A stretch of 64,000 bases of DNA from Janthinobacterium silvisoli (GTDB lineage: Bacteria > Pseudomonadota > Gammaproteobacteria > Burkholderiales > Burkholderiaceae_D), in contig NZ_JACHCL010000007.1 of NCBI RefSeq assembly GCF_014200725.1, forward strand, positions 1 through 64,000, written 5' to 3'. The notes beneath the pieces are model-generated. The model did not search any database. It was not told where the DNA came from and saw nothing but the letters and a program-made list of their open reading frames with translations. The position numbers and the translations under genes are program-made. Within the stretch, counting starts at the first letter, position 1, and each line of letters starts with the position of its first letter. Shown here in pieces: positions 54,263 through 62,342 of this stretch.

Positions 54263-54724
54263 ATGTCGTTTTACGAAAAACTCAAAGCCCTCAACATCGA
54301 ATTGCCAGTCGTTGCCGCGCCAGCTGCCGCGTATGTGATGCATGCGCGCACGGGCAACACCGTGTTCCTGTCCGGCCACCTGGCCAAGAAGGATGGCAAG
54401 ATCTGGGTCGGCCAATTGGGCAAGGACGTGACCACCGAAGAAGGCAAAGTGGCCGCCCGCGGCATCGCGATTGAATTGATCGCTACCCTGCAAGACGCTT
54501 GCGGCGGCGACCTGAACAAAGTCAAACGCATCGTCAAGGTCATGAGCCTGGTCAATTCCACCTCCACATTCACGGAACAGCACCTGGTTACCAACGGCGC
54601 TTCGGAACTGTTCGTGGAAGTGTTCGGCGACAGCGGCAAGCATGCCCGTTCCGCTTTTGGCGTAGCGCAAATCCCATTGGGTGCATGCGTTGAGATCGAA
54701 CTGATCGCTGAATTGGCTGAATAA
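54263..54724 (+). CDS. RidA/YjgF-family protein
   Basis: A 153-residue small protein of the RidA superfamily, a trimeric deaminase of reactive enamine/imine intermediates. VFLSGHLAKKDGKIWVGQLG, LNKVKRIVKVMSLVNST and the C-terminal ARSAFGVAQIPLGACVEIE, with the conserved arginine and glutamate, match. Length and central loop suggest the YjgH/Rid2-like subgroup. The gene stands ahead of a permease, separated by 134 bp. Confidence 0.87.
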   Translation: MSFYEKLKALNIELPVVAAPAAAYVMHARTGNTVFLSGHLAKKDGKIWVGQLGKDVTTEEGKVAARGIAIELIATLQDACGGDLNKVKRIVKVMSLVNSTSTFTEQHLVTNGASELFVEVFGDSGKHARSAFGVAQIPLGACVEIELIAELAE

Positions 54725-54858
54725 GTACATATCTGACCTGACGGTCTGACTACGCGCCGGCGATCACCCGCCGGCCAGCCGCCCATTCTCCCCTGCAAGA
54801 GCGGAACCGCCACGGGGGCGGGTGCGTCGGCGCATCGAAAAATCACGGAGACACGGTA

Positions 54859-56301
54859 ATGAAAACGAGTGAACACAGCTTGCACCGCGGCCTGGGCGAG
54901 CGGCAGATACGCTTGATGGCGCTGGGCGCCGCGATCGGCGTGGGCCTGTTCCTGGGCTCGGGCAATGCGATCAAGATGGCCGGTCCCGGCATCATGCTGT
55001 CCTATATTATTGGTGGCGCGGTGATCTTCATGATCATGCGGGCCCTGGGTGAAATGGCCGTGCACAATCCCGTCGCTGGCTCCTTCAGCCGCTATGCGCA
55101 GGATTACCTGGGCCCTTTGCAAGGTTATCTGACGGGCTGGAACTACTGGTTCCTGTGGCTGGTCACTTGCATCGCGGAAATTACCGCAGTCGCCATTTAC
55201 ATGAGCATCTGGTTCCCCGGCGTGCCGCACTGGATCTGGGCCCTGGCCGCCCTGGCTTCCATGGGCGCCATCAACCTGCTGGCCGTGAAAGCCTATGGTG
55301 AATTCGAATTCTGGTTTGCCCTGATCAAGGTCGTCACCATCGTGCTGATGATCATTGGCGGCGCCGGCATGATCATCTTTGGTTTCGGCAACGGCGGCGT
55401 GGCGATCGGTATTTCCAACCTGTGGACGCACGGCGGCTTCTTCCCGAATGGCGCGCAAGGCGTGCTGATGTCCTTGCAGATGGTGATGTTTGCCTATCTG
55501 GGCGTGGAAATGATCGGCTTGACGGCTGGCGAAGCGGCCAATCCGAAAAAATCGATTCCTGACGCCATCAATTCCGTGTTCTGGCGCATCCTGATTTTTT
55601 ATGTCGGCGCCTTGTTCGTGATCCTGTCCATTTACCCATGGAATGAAATCGGCACCACCGGCAGTCCTTTCGTGATGACGTTTGAACGCCTGGGTATCAA
55701 GACGGCGGCCGGTATCATCAACTTCGTCGTGCTGACGGCAGCCTTGTCGTCGTGCAATGGCGGCATCTTCAGCACGGGCCGCATGCTGTACAACCTGGCG
55801 CTGCAAGGCCAGGCGCCGAAGGCGTTTGCCGAAACCACCAGCAGCGGCGTGCCGCGCCGGGCCATCATGGTGTCCGTGCTGGCGCTGCTGGTTGGCGTGT
55901 TGCTGAACTACCTGGTGCCGGAAAAAGTGTTTGTCTGGGTCACCTCGATTTCCACCTTCGGCGCCGTCTGGACCTGGGGCGTGATCCTGGTAACGCAGAT
56001 GCAGTTCCGCAAAACCTTGAGCCCGCTGGAAATCAAGAACCTGGCCTTCCGCATGCCGTTCGCGCCGTATGGTTCCTGGATTTCGCTGGCTTTCCTGGCC
56101 CTGGTGATTGGCTTGATGGCGTATTTCCCCGATACCCGCGTGGCCCTCATCATCGGCCCAGCCTGGCTGATCCTCTTGACCGTGCTGTACTACGCTCTGG
56201 GCTTGAAGCCGAAAGACTTGCGCGATGAAGTACGCGATGAGGTGCCACAAGGTTACGAGGCAGGCTGGCCGCCCGCTGATGCACCGCAGCACAAAAAATA
56301 A
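54859..56301 (+). CDS. Amino acid permease (AAT family, ProY-like)
   Basis: A 480-residue inner-membrane carrier with twelve helices. LHRGLGERQIRLMALGAAIGVGLFLGSGNAIKMAGP is the classic AAT start, whose helix-1 GxG segment contacts substrate. It resembles proline-specific ProY and related aromatic or histidine permeases. Substrate is inferred only. CACGGAG is at the usual distance before the ATG. It has its own terminator. Confidence 0.88.
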   Translation: MKTSEHSLHRGLGERQIRLMALGAAIGVGLFLGSGNAIKMAGPGIMLSYIIGGAVIFMIMRALGEMAVHNPVAGSFSRYAQDYLGPLQGYLTGWNYWFLWLVTCIAEITAVAIYMSIWFPGVPHWIWALAALASMGAINLLAVKAYGEFEFWFALIKVVTIVLMIIGGAGMIIFGFGNGGVAIGISNLWTHGGFFPNGAQGVLMSLQMVMFAYLGVEMIGLTAGEAANPKKSIPDAINSVFWRILIFYVGALFVILSIYPWNEIGTTGSPFVMTFERLGIKTAAGIINFVVLTAALSSCNGGIFSTGRMLYNLALQGQAPKAFAETTSSGVPRRAIMVSVLALLVGVLLNYLVPEKVFVWVTSISTFGAVWTWGVILVTQMQFRKTLSPLEIKNLAFRMPFAPYGSWISLAFLALVIGLMAYFPDTRVALIIGPAWLILLTVLYYALGLKPKDLRDEVRDEVPQGYEAGWPPADAPQHKK

Positions 56302-56325
56302 GCATATCTGAATAGTCATGTCCGG

Positions 56326-56358
56326 GCGCGCCCCTGCTTTTGCAGCGGCGCGCTTTTT
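56326..56358 (+). terminator. Terminator of the AAT permease gene
   Basis: GCGCGCC-C-CTGC-TTTT-GCAG-C-GGCGCGC (56326-56353) is followed by TTTTT. Confidence 0.85.
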
Positions 56359-56449
56359 CATTTCTACTCAGCAATATTGTCATCCTTTTGTTGCGCCGGC
56401 CCCGTTTGTCGTGGGCAGCCAGCGTTGTATCCATACATCAAAGTTCTGT

Positions 56450-56477
56450 TTGGCTGGATCGGCGAAAGCCCTATAAT
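56450..56477 (+). promoter_or_regulatory. Candidate promoter for the second permease gene
   Basis: TTGGCT (56450-56455) and TATAAT (56472-56477) are spaced by 16 bases, in the 311-bp gap between the two permease genes. The leader from about 56484 to the start is long (about 130 nt) and contains no gene. Confidence 0.45.
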
Positions 56478-56612
56478 CGCTTAGTTTTGAAAATGGACAC
56501 GATGTTTCCAGCTTTTTGGCAGACAGGGCCGGAATGCCAAATCGTGCGTTTTCAGTGGTCATGCCGATGAGCATGTCTGATGTTGTAAGTCCCATAAGAA
56601 GAAGGATGTCTA

Positions 56613-58079
56613 GTGAGCCAAACCCTGGTCCAGAAACTCTGCCGCACCAAGCCGATCGATACCACGGTCGACCATGGTGAAGGCCTCAGCAGCAGCGGCC
56701 TGAGCCGCTCCATCGGCCTGTTTTCCCTGACCATGATCGGCGTGGGCGCCACCATCGGCACGGGTATTTTCTTTACCATGGTGGAAGCCGTGCCCAAGGC
56801 GGGGCCATCGGTCATCCTGTCTTTCCTGATCGCCGCCGTCACGGCTGGCCTGACAGCCTTGTGCTATGCGGAACTGTCGTTTCGCATCCCGGCATCCGGT
56901 TCTTCCTACTCGTTTGCCTACGCCACCGTCGGCGAATTCCTGGCTTTCATCATGGCCGCCTGTCTGTTGCTGGAATATGGCTTGGCGGGCAGTGCGGTGG
57001 CCATCGGCTGGTCGTCCTACCTGAATAATTTCCTGCAAAACGCCTTCGGCTGGCATATTCCGGAAATGCTGCGTTCGCCGATGATCATATCCGGCCCGCA
57101 TGGCGTGGAATTTAATTTCGGCCATATCAACCTGCCGCCCATCTTCCTGATCGCCATGTGTGGTTTCCTGCTGTTGCGCGGCGCCAAGGAATCGGCCCTG
57201 ATGAATGCCATCATGGTTTTGATCAAACTGGCCATCCTGATCTTTTTTATTGTCATCGCGTTTTCCGGTTTCAACGCCGATAACTTCTTCCCATTTTTCA
57301 ATGCCGACAATAGCAAGGGCTTTGCCGGCATGACGGGCGTGACCGCGGCGGCCGGCACCGTGTTTTTCTCGTTTATCGGCCTCGATACGGTGGCCACGGC
57401 CGGTGATGAAGTGAAAAATCCCCGGCGTAATGTGCCGCGCGGCATCCTTGGCGCTCTGCTGATCGTCACCGTGTTTTATCTGCTGGTTGCCGTAGCGGCG
57501 CTGGGCGCGCAACAGGCCAAACTGTTTGACGGCCAGGAAGCGGGCCTGGCGGTGATCTTGCAAAACGTGACCGGCCAGGCCTGGCCTGCGCTGGTCTTGT
57601 CGGCTGGCGCCGTGATTTCCGTCTTTAGCGTGACCCTGGTGACGATTTACGGCCAGACGCGCATCCTGTTCGCCATCAGCCGCGACGGCCTGATTCCGAA
57701 ATCGTTCCAGAAAATTCATCCGCGCACCCTGGTGCCGGTCAGCAATACCATCATGGTGTGTCTGGTGGTGGCCGTGGTGGCCGGCACGGTCGACGCTACT
57801 TATCTGTGGGATATGGTCAGTATCGGCACCCTGACCGCCTTCATGGTGGTGTCGATTGCCGTACCCGTGCTGCGCCACAAGCAGGGCAGCAACCGCATCG
57901 AGGGCTTCAGCGTGCCGTTCGGCCCGTATGTAATCCCTGGCCTCAGCGTGCTCGCTTGCCTGTATATCATGCGCGATTTGCCGCACACCACGTTTGTGGT
58001 CTTCAGTGTGTGGATGGCCGTCACGGTCGCCATCTACTTCCTGTACAGCATACGGCACTCGCATCTGGGCAAAAAATAA
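56613..58079 (+). CDS. APC amino acid permease (cationic amino acid transporter-like)
   Basis: A 488-residue carrier with twelve or more helices. GLFSLTMIGVGATIGTGIFFTMVEAVP is the helix-1 motif of the APC/CAT family, and FFSFIGLDTVATAGDEVKNPRRNVPRGI is characteristic of the CAT subgroup, which moves cationic or branched amino acids. The start is GTG, with GAAGGA upstream. An ATG at 56606 is followed at once by a stop. Its substrate could be arginine or lysine, but the evidence is by family only. Confidence 0.88.
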   Translation: MSQTLVQKLCRTKPIDTTVDHGEGLSSSGLSRSIGLFSLTMIGVGATIGTGIFFTMVEAVPKAGPSVILSFLIAAVTAGLTALCYAELSFRIPASGSSYSFAYATVGEFLAFIMAACLLLEYGLAGSAVAIGWSSYLNNFLQNAFGWHIPEMLRSPMIISGPHGVEFNFGHINLPPIFLIAMCGFLLLRGAKESALMNAIMVLIKLAILIFFIVIAFSGFNADNFFPFFNADNSKGFAGMTGVTAAAGTVFFSFIGLDTVATAGDEVKNPRRNVPRGILGALLIVTVFYLLVAVAALGAQQAKLFDGQEAGLAVILQNVTGQAWPALVLSAGAVISVFSVTLVTIYGQTRILFAISRDGLIPKSFQKIHPRTLVPVSNTIMVCLVVAVVAGTVDATYLWDMVSIGTLTAFMVVSIAVPVLRHKQGSNRIEGFSVPFGPYVIPGLSVLACLYIMRDLPHTTFVVFSVWMAVTVAIYFLYSIRHSHLGKK

Positions 58080-58097
58080 ATATGCTGTGTAGTTCCG

Positions 58098-58125
58098 AAA
58101 CCGCCGCGCCTGCCGGCGGTTTTTT
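58098..58125 (+). terminator. Terminator of the CAT-like permease gene
   Basis: ACCGCCG (58100-58106) pairs with CGGCGGT (58114-58120), then TTTTT. Confidence 0.85.
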
Positions 58126-58146
58126 ATTGATGACTGGAGTGATAGG

Positions 58147-60096
58147 ATGAAAATAAGAACTTTGGCTGTATTGGGCAGTGTGTTGCTGGGCGCTACCGTA
58201 CAGGCTGCGCCTGCGCAAACGCCTGTCTTGCGCGACTACCGCGCCGTGGCCTTGTCCGGCAATGGCCAGCGCATCGCCGCCATCGAAGCCAACAATGAAG
58301 TCAGCCAGCCCGGCGGCCAGCTGCAGCGCCCGCATGGCGCCATCATCGTGCGCGACGCAGCCAATGGCGCCATCGTGCAGCAATTCGACCCCTGCGCCGT
58401 TTGCTCCTACGATAAACCGAGCTGGTCGCCAGATGGCAAGCGGCTGGCCTTTATCGGCTACGATGGCAAGGTCGGCAAGGCGAGCGTGTACCTGGCCAGC
58501 CTGGAGCAGGGCCAGTCGAAAGAATTGCTGAGTGTAAAAGGCGTGGCCAGCACGGCCCGCTGGTCTCCCGATGGCAAACAGCTGGCCTTGCTGGCTACCG
58601 TGGGGGCGCGCAAGCTGGCCGGCGCGGTGGAAGCGGGCGCGCGCCAGGTGGGGGAAGTCGGTAGCGAAGATGACGCCCAGCGCATCGGCGTGGTGCCGGC
58701 TGCTGGCGGCGAGTTGCGTTTACTGTCGCCGGCCGACACCTATGTCTATGAATACAACTGGACGCCCGATGGCCGCGGTTTTGTCGCCACGAGTGCGCAA
58801 GGCAATGGCGACAGCAACTGGTGGGTTGCCAAGCTCAGCCATATCGACGCCACCACGGGCGCCTTGCGCGTGATCGCCGCGCCCGCCATGCAAATGAATG
58901 CGCCCTCGGTGTCGCAGGACGGCAAGACGGTGGCCTTCATCGGCGGCCTGATGAGCGACTTTGGTTCGGTTGGCGGCGATATCTACACAGTACCGCTGGC
59001 GGGCGGCACGCCGCGCAACCTGACGCCCGGCTATCGCGGCACCTTCAATGGTGTCGTGTGGCGCAGCAATGGTTTGCTGGCCACCGCCCTGATCGACTCA
59101 CAATTGGCCGTGGTGCCGCTTGATGCACAAAGCGGCCCGGCGCAGCCAGTCTTGCTGGGCGCCATCAGCAGCGGTGCTCTTGACGGCCGCTTGTCGTTCA
59201 GCGCCGATGGCAAGCAAGCCGCCGCGGCACAGGAAGATTTTATCCATGCCTCGTATCTGGTGGCTGGTCCCTGGCAGCAACTGAAAAAAATCACCCACGA
59301 TAACGAGCAGTTTGCGCCACAGGTAAGCGTACAGAATGTGGGCTGGAACAATGAAGGTTACAAAGTGCAGGGCTGGCTGCTGGGTCCGGTGAAGGTAGAG
59401 GCCGGCAAGCAATATCCGATGATCGTCAATGTGCATGGTGGCCCGGGTGCTGCAGCTTCGCCACGTTATGTGGACGCCAGTTCGCAAATCCGCGAGTTCG
59501 CGGAGAAGGGTTATTTTGTCTTCCTGCCCAATCCACGCGGCAGCTTTGGCCAGGGCCAGGCATTTACGCGCGCCAACATGGCGGACTTTGGCGGTGGCGA
59601 CTGGCGCGACATCCTGACCGGTATCGATGCGGCGCAAAAAGTGGCGCCCATCGATGGCCAGCGCCTGGGGCTGATAGGCCACTCCTATGGCGGCTTCATG
59701 ACCATGTGGGGCGTCACGCATAGCGAGCGCTTCAAGGCGGCCGTGGCCGGTGCCGGCGTGGCCAACTGGATCAGCTATTACGGCCAGAACGGCATCAACC
59801 AGTGGATGATTCCCTTCTTTGGCGCTTCCGCCTATGACAATCCGGAAGTCTACCGCCGCGCTTCGCCGATCGAATCGATCAAGGCAGCCAAGACACCGAC
59901 CCTGATCTATGTGGGCGAGCGCGACGTGGAAACCCCGGCTGCCCAGTCGCTGGAATTCTGGCATGGCTTGCGCGCCATGGGCGTACCATCGTCGCTGTTC
60001 ATCTACGACGGCGAAGGCCACGCCTTCCGCAAACCCGAGCACCAGCGCGACTTGCGCCAGCGCACTCTCGCCTGGTTTGAACGCTATTTGAAATAA
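58147..60096 (+). CDS. S9-family serine peptidase (acylaminoacyl/dipeptidyl peptidase type)
   Basis: A 649-residue exported peptidase with a signal peptide (LAVLGSVLLGATVQAAPA), a beta-propeller of TolB/WD-like repeats (SPDGK, SQDGK, SADGK) and a C-terminal alpha/beta hydrolase. The nucleophile is Ser513 in GHSYGGFM. The Asp lies in YVGERDVETPA and the His in YDGEGHAFR. It removes dipeptides or acylated residues from peptides in the periplasm. It probably feeds the permeases and catabolic genes nearby. Confidence 0.91.
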   Translation: MKIRTLAVLGSVLLGATVQAAPAQTPVLRDYRAVALSGNGQRIAAIEANNEVSQPGGQLQRPHGAIIVRDAANGAIVQQFDPCAVCSYDKPSWSPDGKRLAFIGYDGKVGKASVYLASLEQGQSKELLSVKGVASTARWSPDGKQLALLATVGARKLAGAVEAGARQVGEVGSEDDAQRIGVVPAAGGELRLLSPADTYVYEYNWTPDGRGFVATSAQGNGDSNWWVAKLSHIDATTGALRVIAAPAMQMNAPSVSQDGKTVAFIGGLMSDFGSVGGDIYTVPLAGGTPRNLTPGYRGTFNGVVWRSNGLLATALIDSQLAVVPLDAQSGPAQPVLLGAISSGALDGRLSFSADGKQAAAAQEDFIHASYLVAGPWQQLKKITHDNEQFAPQVSVQNVGWNNEGYKVQGWLLGPVKVEAGKQYPMIVNVHGGPGAAASPRYVDASSQIREFAEKGYFVFLPNPRGSFGQGQAFTRANMADFGGGDWRDILTGIDAAQKVAPIDGQRLGLIGHSYGGFMTMWGVTHSERFKAAVAGAGVANWISYYGQNGINQWMIPFFGASAYDNPEVYRRASPIESIKAAKTPTLIYVGERDVETPAAQSLEFWHGLRAMGVPSSLFIYDGEGHAFRKPEHQRDLRQRTLAWFERYLK

Positions 60097-60105
60097 ATGT
60101 GTGGT

Positions 60106-62256
60106 TTAGCGCGACGATGTAATATGCACGATCGCAGCGCTATGGATCACGATCTTGTCCGCATCTGCCTGCAACAAGCGGATGCGGCGCTGTACCAAAG
60201 GCCAGCCCGACCATGTGCCGTCAGCACTGACCGGCGCCGGCTGGCTGGCCAGCGGTGTGCTGATACTGGCCTGCTGGTCCAGCTGTTCCAGCGCGCGCGA
60301 CAGGGTAGCGCACACTTGCGTATGGCTGTGCGTCAACAAGGCATTCACCTGTGTTCCGGGCAATTCGTGCGCGTGGCGTCCCAGGATGGAGCGCAGCGCC
60401 GCTACATGGGCCACCAGCAAATAGTTTTGCACGATGAACAGGTTGATGTCTTCCACGGCCCGCTGCTTGCTGGCCGGTTCATCGAGCATGCGCACCAGCG
60501 CCGAGCTGAGCGCTGCCAGGCTATCCATCAGGCGCTTGCGCTCGATGCGGTAGGCAATATCATCGAATGTTTTTCCCTGCAATAACTCGAAACTGGCTTG
60601 CATATAGGCCAGGTTGACGTTGAGCACCTGGCGCACCAGTCTTGGCAGGCTTTGATACTCCCAGCTGGCCAGCACGAAGCTGAAGATAGTGGCCACCACC
60701 GCGCCGATGAAGGTGTCGATCAGGCGTTCCGTCACCAGGTGCGGATTGCTGGGCGCTACCAGGTGCAGCTGCAATAAAATCATCAAACTGACGGCAATCG
60801 CCGTATAGCGGTAGCGCAGATAAATGAAGGTGGGCATGGCGATGACGGCGAGGAACAGTATCGCCATCAGCACAATGTCGCTGTGGACAAAACGGATCAC
60901 CAGGGCTGTCAGCACGCAGCCGATAAGGGTGCCGATGATGCGGTCGGCCCGGCGCTGGCGCGTCATGCTGAAGGTAGGCCGCAAGATGATGACGATGGTC
61001 AACACGATCCAGTAGCTGTGGGCCGCGTAGGGCAGCCAGTGGGCAATCGCCAGGCCCGCGCAGATGGCCATCGAGACGCGCAGCGCAAAGCGGAACACGG
61101 GCGATTCCATGCGCATGCTGGCAAACAGCGTAGTCAGTTCGTATTTCGGTTGCGACAGGAAGGGCGCCATGTCGGCACCGCGCCAGAAGGGCACGTGTTC
61201 GGAGACTTTCTGGCTGGCGACATGCAGTTCAGCAATCATTTTCAAGAGTGCGCGTATCTTGTTGCGCTGGGCGCGCAAGGTCGCCAGCGCTTCCTGCGCA
61301 CTCTCGCCCCTGGCTTGCAGGCGGGCGATTTCCGCTTCGATCTCGGCCCATTCCTGTTCATACTGAATTTGCGCATACGAAGCGCGCTTGCGCGTGACGG
61401 CGTAAGCCACCGATTCGATATCGCGCGCGGCCTTGTAGGCCAGGTCGTGCAGCGACTTCAAGACGTCGGAGTCGGCCAGGTGCTGGCGCAGCAGCGCGTA
61501 ATCGGTGTGGGTGGACAAGATCAATTCATACAGGTCCAGCATGCACACATGCACTTGCACGACGATGGCATCCTTGCTGTTCTTGTGGCTGCGCAAGATC
61601 AAGTCGCGCGACGCTTGCTGGCGGTCCGCCAATATGCTTTGGTGGCGCACCAGCTTGTTGAACTGTTCCGTCAGATTGAAGCGCGTGTCGTAGAAATCAG
61701 CCTTGATGTCGATATAGGCGGCCAGTTCAAACAGGGCTTCGGCCAGTACTTGCTGCTTGATGCGGTGGCGCAAGAACCAGGCCACGCCCATGGCGTAAGC
61801 CAGGTAAGCGAGGCCACCGAGCATGAACAGGCCCGCATGGTGCAAGGCTTGCTGCCACGTCATATGATGCTCCATCGACATGGTCATGATGAACAGGGCT
61901 GCCAGTTGCAAGGGCATCGATTTCTTGCCATATACCACCATCATGCTGGCAAAAAAGCTGACGATCACCAGCACGGCCATCAGCAGCCACGGCACTTGCG
62001 CGCATAGGCTGATCAAGAGGGTGACAGCGCTGCACAGCAATACCGAGGACAGCATTTCATTGAACTTGTGGCGCAATGGACTGGGCATGTCCATCAGGGT
62101 GGTGCACAGGGCGCCGATGCAGACCGTCATGGCGGTATCGCTGTCGCTGATGGCCAGGGTCAGCAAGGTCAGGCCGACCAGGCCGAAGGCCACCCGCAAG
62201 CCCAGGTAAAAATAGTGGCTGTAAATAAAGGTGCGTAGATTGAGTGCGTAGTGCAT
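60106..62256 (-). CDS. YccS/FUSC-family inner-membrane protein
   Basis: A 716-residue protein with two membrane blocks (roughly residues 15-165 and 395-515) separated by a cytosolic helical region. This layout is typical of the FUSC/YccS-YhfK family, related to fusaric-acid and AaeB efflux proteins. TVCIGALCTTLMDMPSPLRHKFNEM and IVLTIVIILRPTFSMTRQRRADRIIGTLIGC are family marks. AAGGTC precedes the ATG at 62256. The upstream frame to 62295 lacks family sequence. Substrate unknown. Confidence 0.87.
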   Translation of the reverse strand: MHYALNLRTFIYSHYFYLGLRVAFGLVGLTLLTLAISDSDTAMTVCIGALCTTLMDMPSPLRHKFNEMLSSVLLCSAVTLLISLCAQVPWLLMAVLVIVSFFASMMVVYGKKSMPLQLAALFIMTMSMEHHMTWQQALHHAGLFMLGGLAYLAYAMGVAWFLRHRIKQQVLAEALFELAAYIDIKADFYDTRFNLTEQFNKLVRHQSILADRQQASRDLILRSHKNSKDAIVVQVHVCMLDLYELILSTHTDYALLRQHLADSDVLKSLHDLAYKAARDIESVAYAVTRKRASYAQIQYEQEWAEIEAEIARLQARGESAQEALATLRAQRNKIRALLKMIAELHVASQKVSEHVPFWRGADMAPFLSQPKYELTTLFASMRMESPVFRFALRVSMAICAGLAIAHWLPYAAHSYWIVLTIVIILRPTFSMTRQRRADRIIGTLIGCVLTALVIRFVHSDIVLMAILFLAVIAMPTFIYLRYRYTAIAVSLMILLQLHLVAPSNPHLVTERLIDTFIGAVVATIFSFVLASWEYQSLPRLVRQVLNVNLAYMQASFELLQGKTFDDIAYRIERKRLMDSLAALSSALVRMLDEPASKQRAVEDINLFIVQNYLLVAHVAALRSILGRHAHELPGTQVNALLTHSHTQVCATLSRALEQLDQQASISTPLASQPAPVSADGTWSGWPLVQRRIRLLQADADKIVIHSAAIVHITSSR

Positions 62257-62277
62257 GGTTGACCTTGTGGGCAGGCA

Positions 62278-62316
62278 CAAAAAGAAGCGCCGCACCGGGA
62301 TCTCCGATGCAGCGCC
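62278..62316 (-). terminator. Terminator of the M14 peptidase gene
   Basis: On the minus strand GCGCTGCATC pairs with GGTGCGGCGC (62306-62315 with 62287-62296) with two G-U pairs, then TTCTTTTT. It lies in the gap between the M14 gene and the FUSC gene. Confidence 0.7.
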
Positions 62317-62342
62317 GTGTTACCGCAAATCTGGCCCTGGTT

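Noticed and set aside
54271..56361. A 696-codon antisense frame opposite the RidA and permease genes
   Set aside because: It spans two unrelated genes and an intergenic gap, has low-complexity His/Gln/Asp composition, and no start signal.
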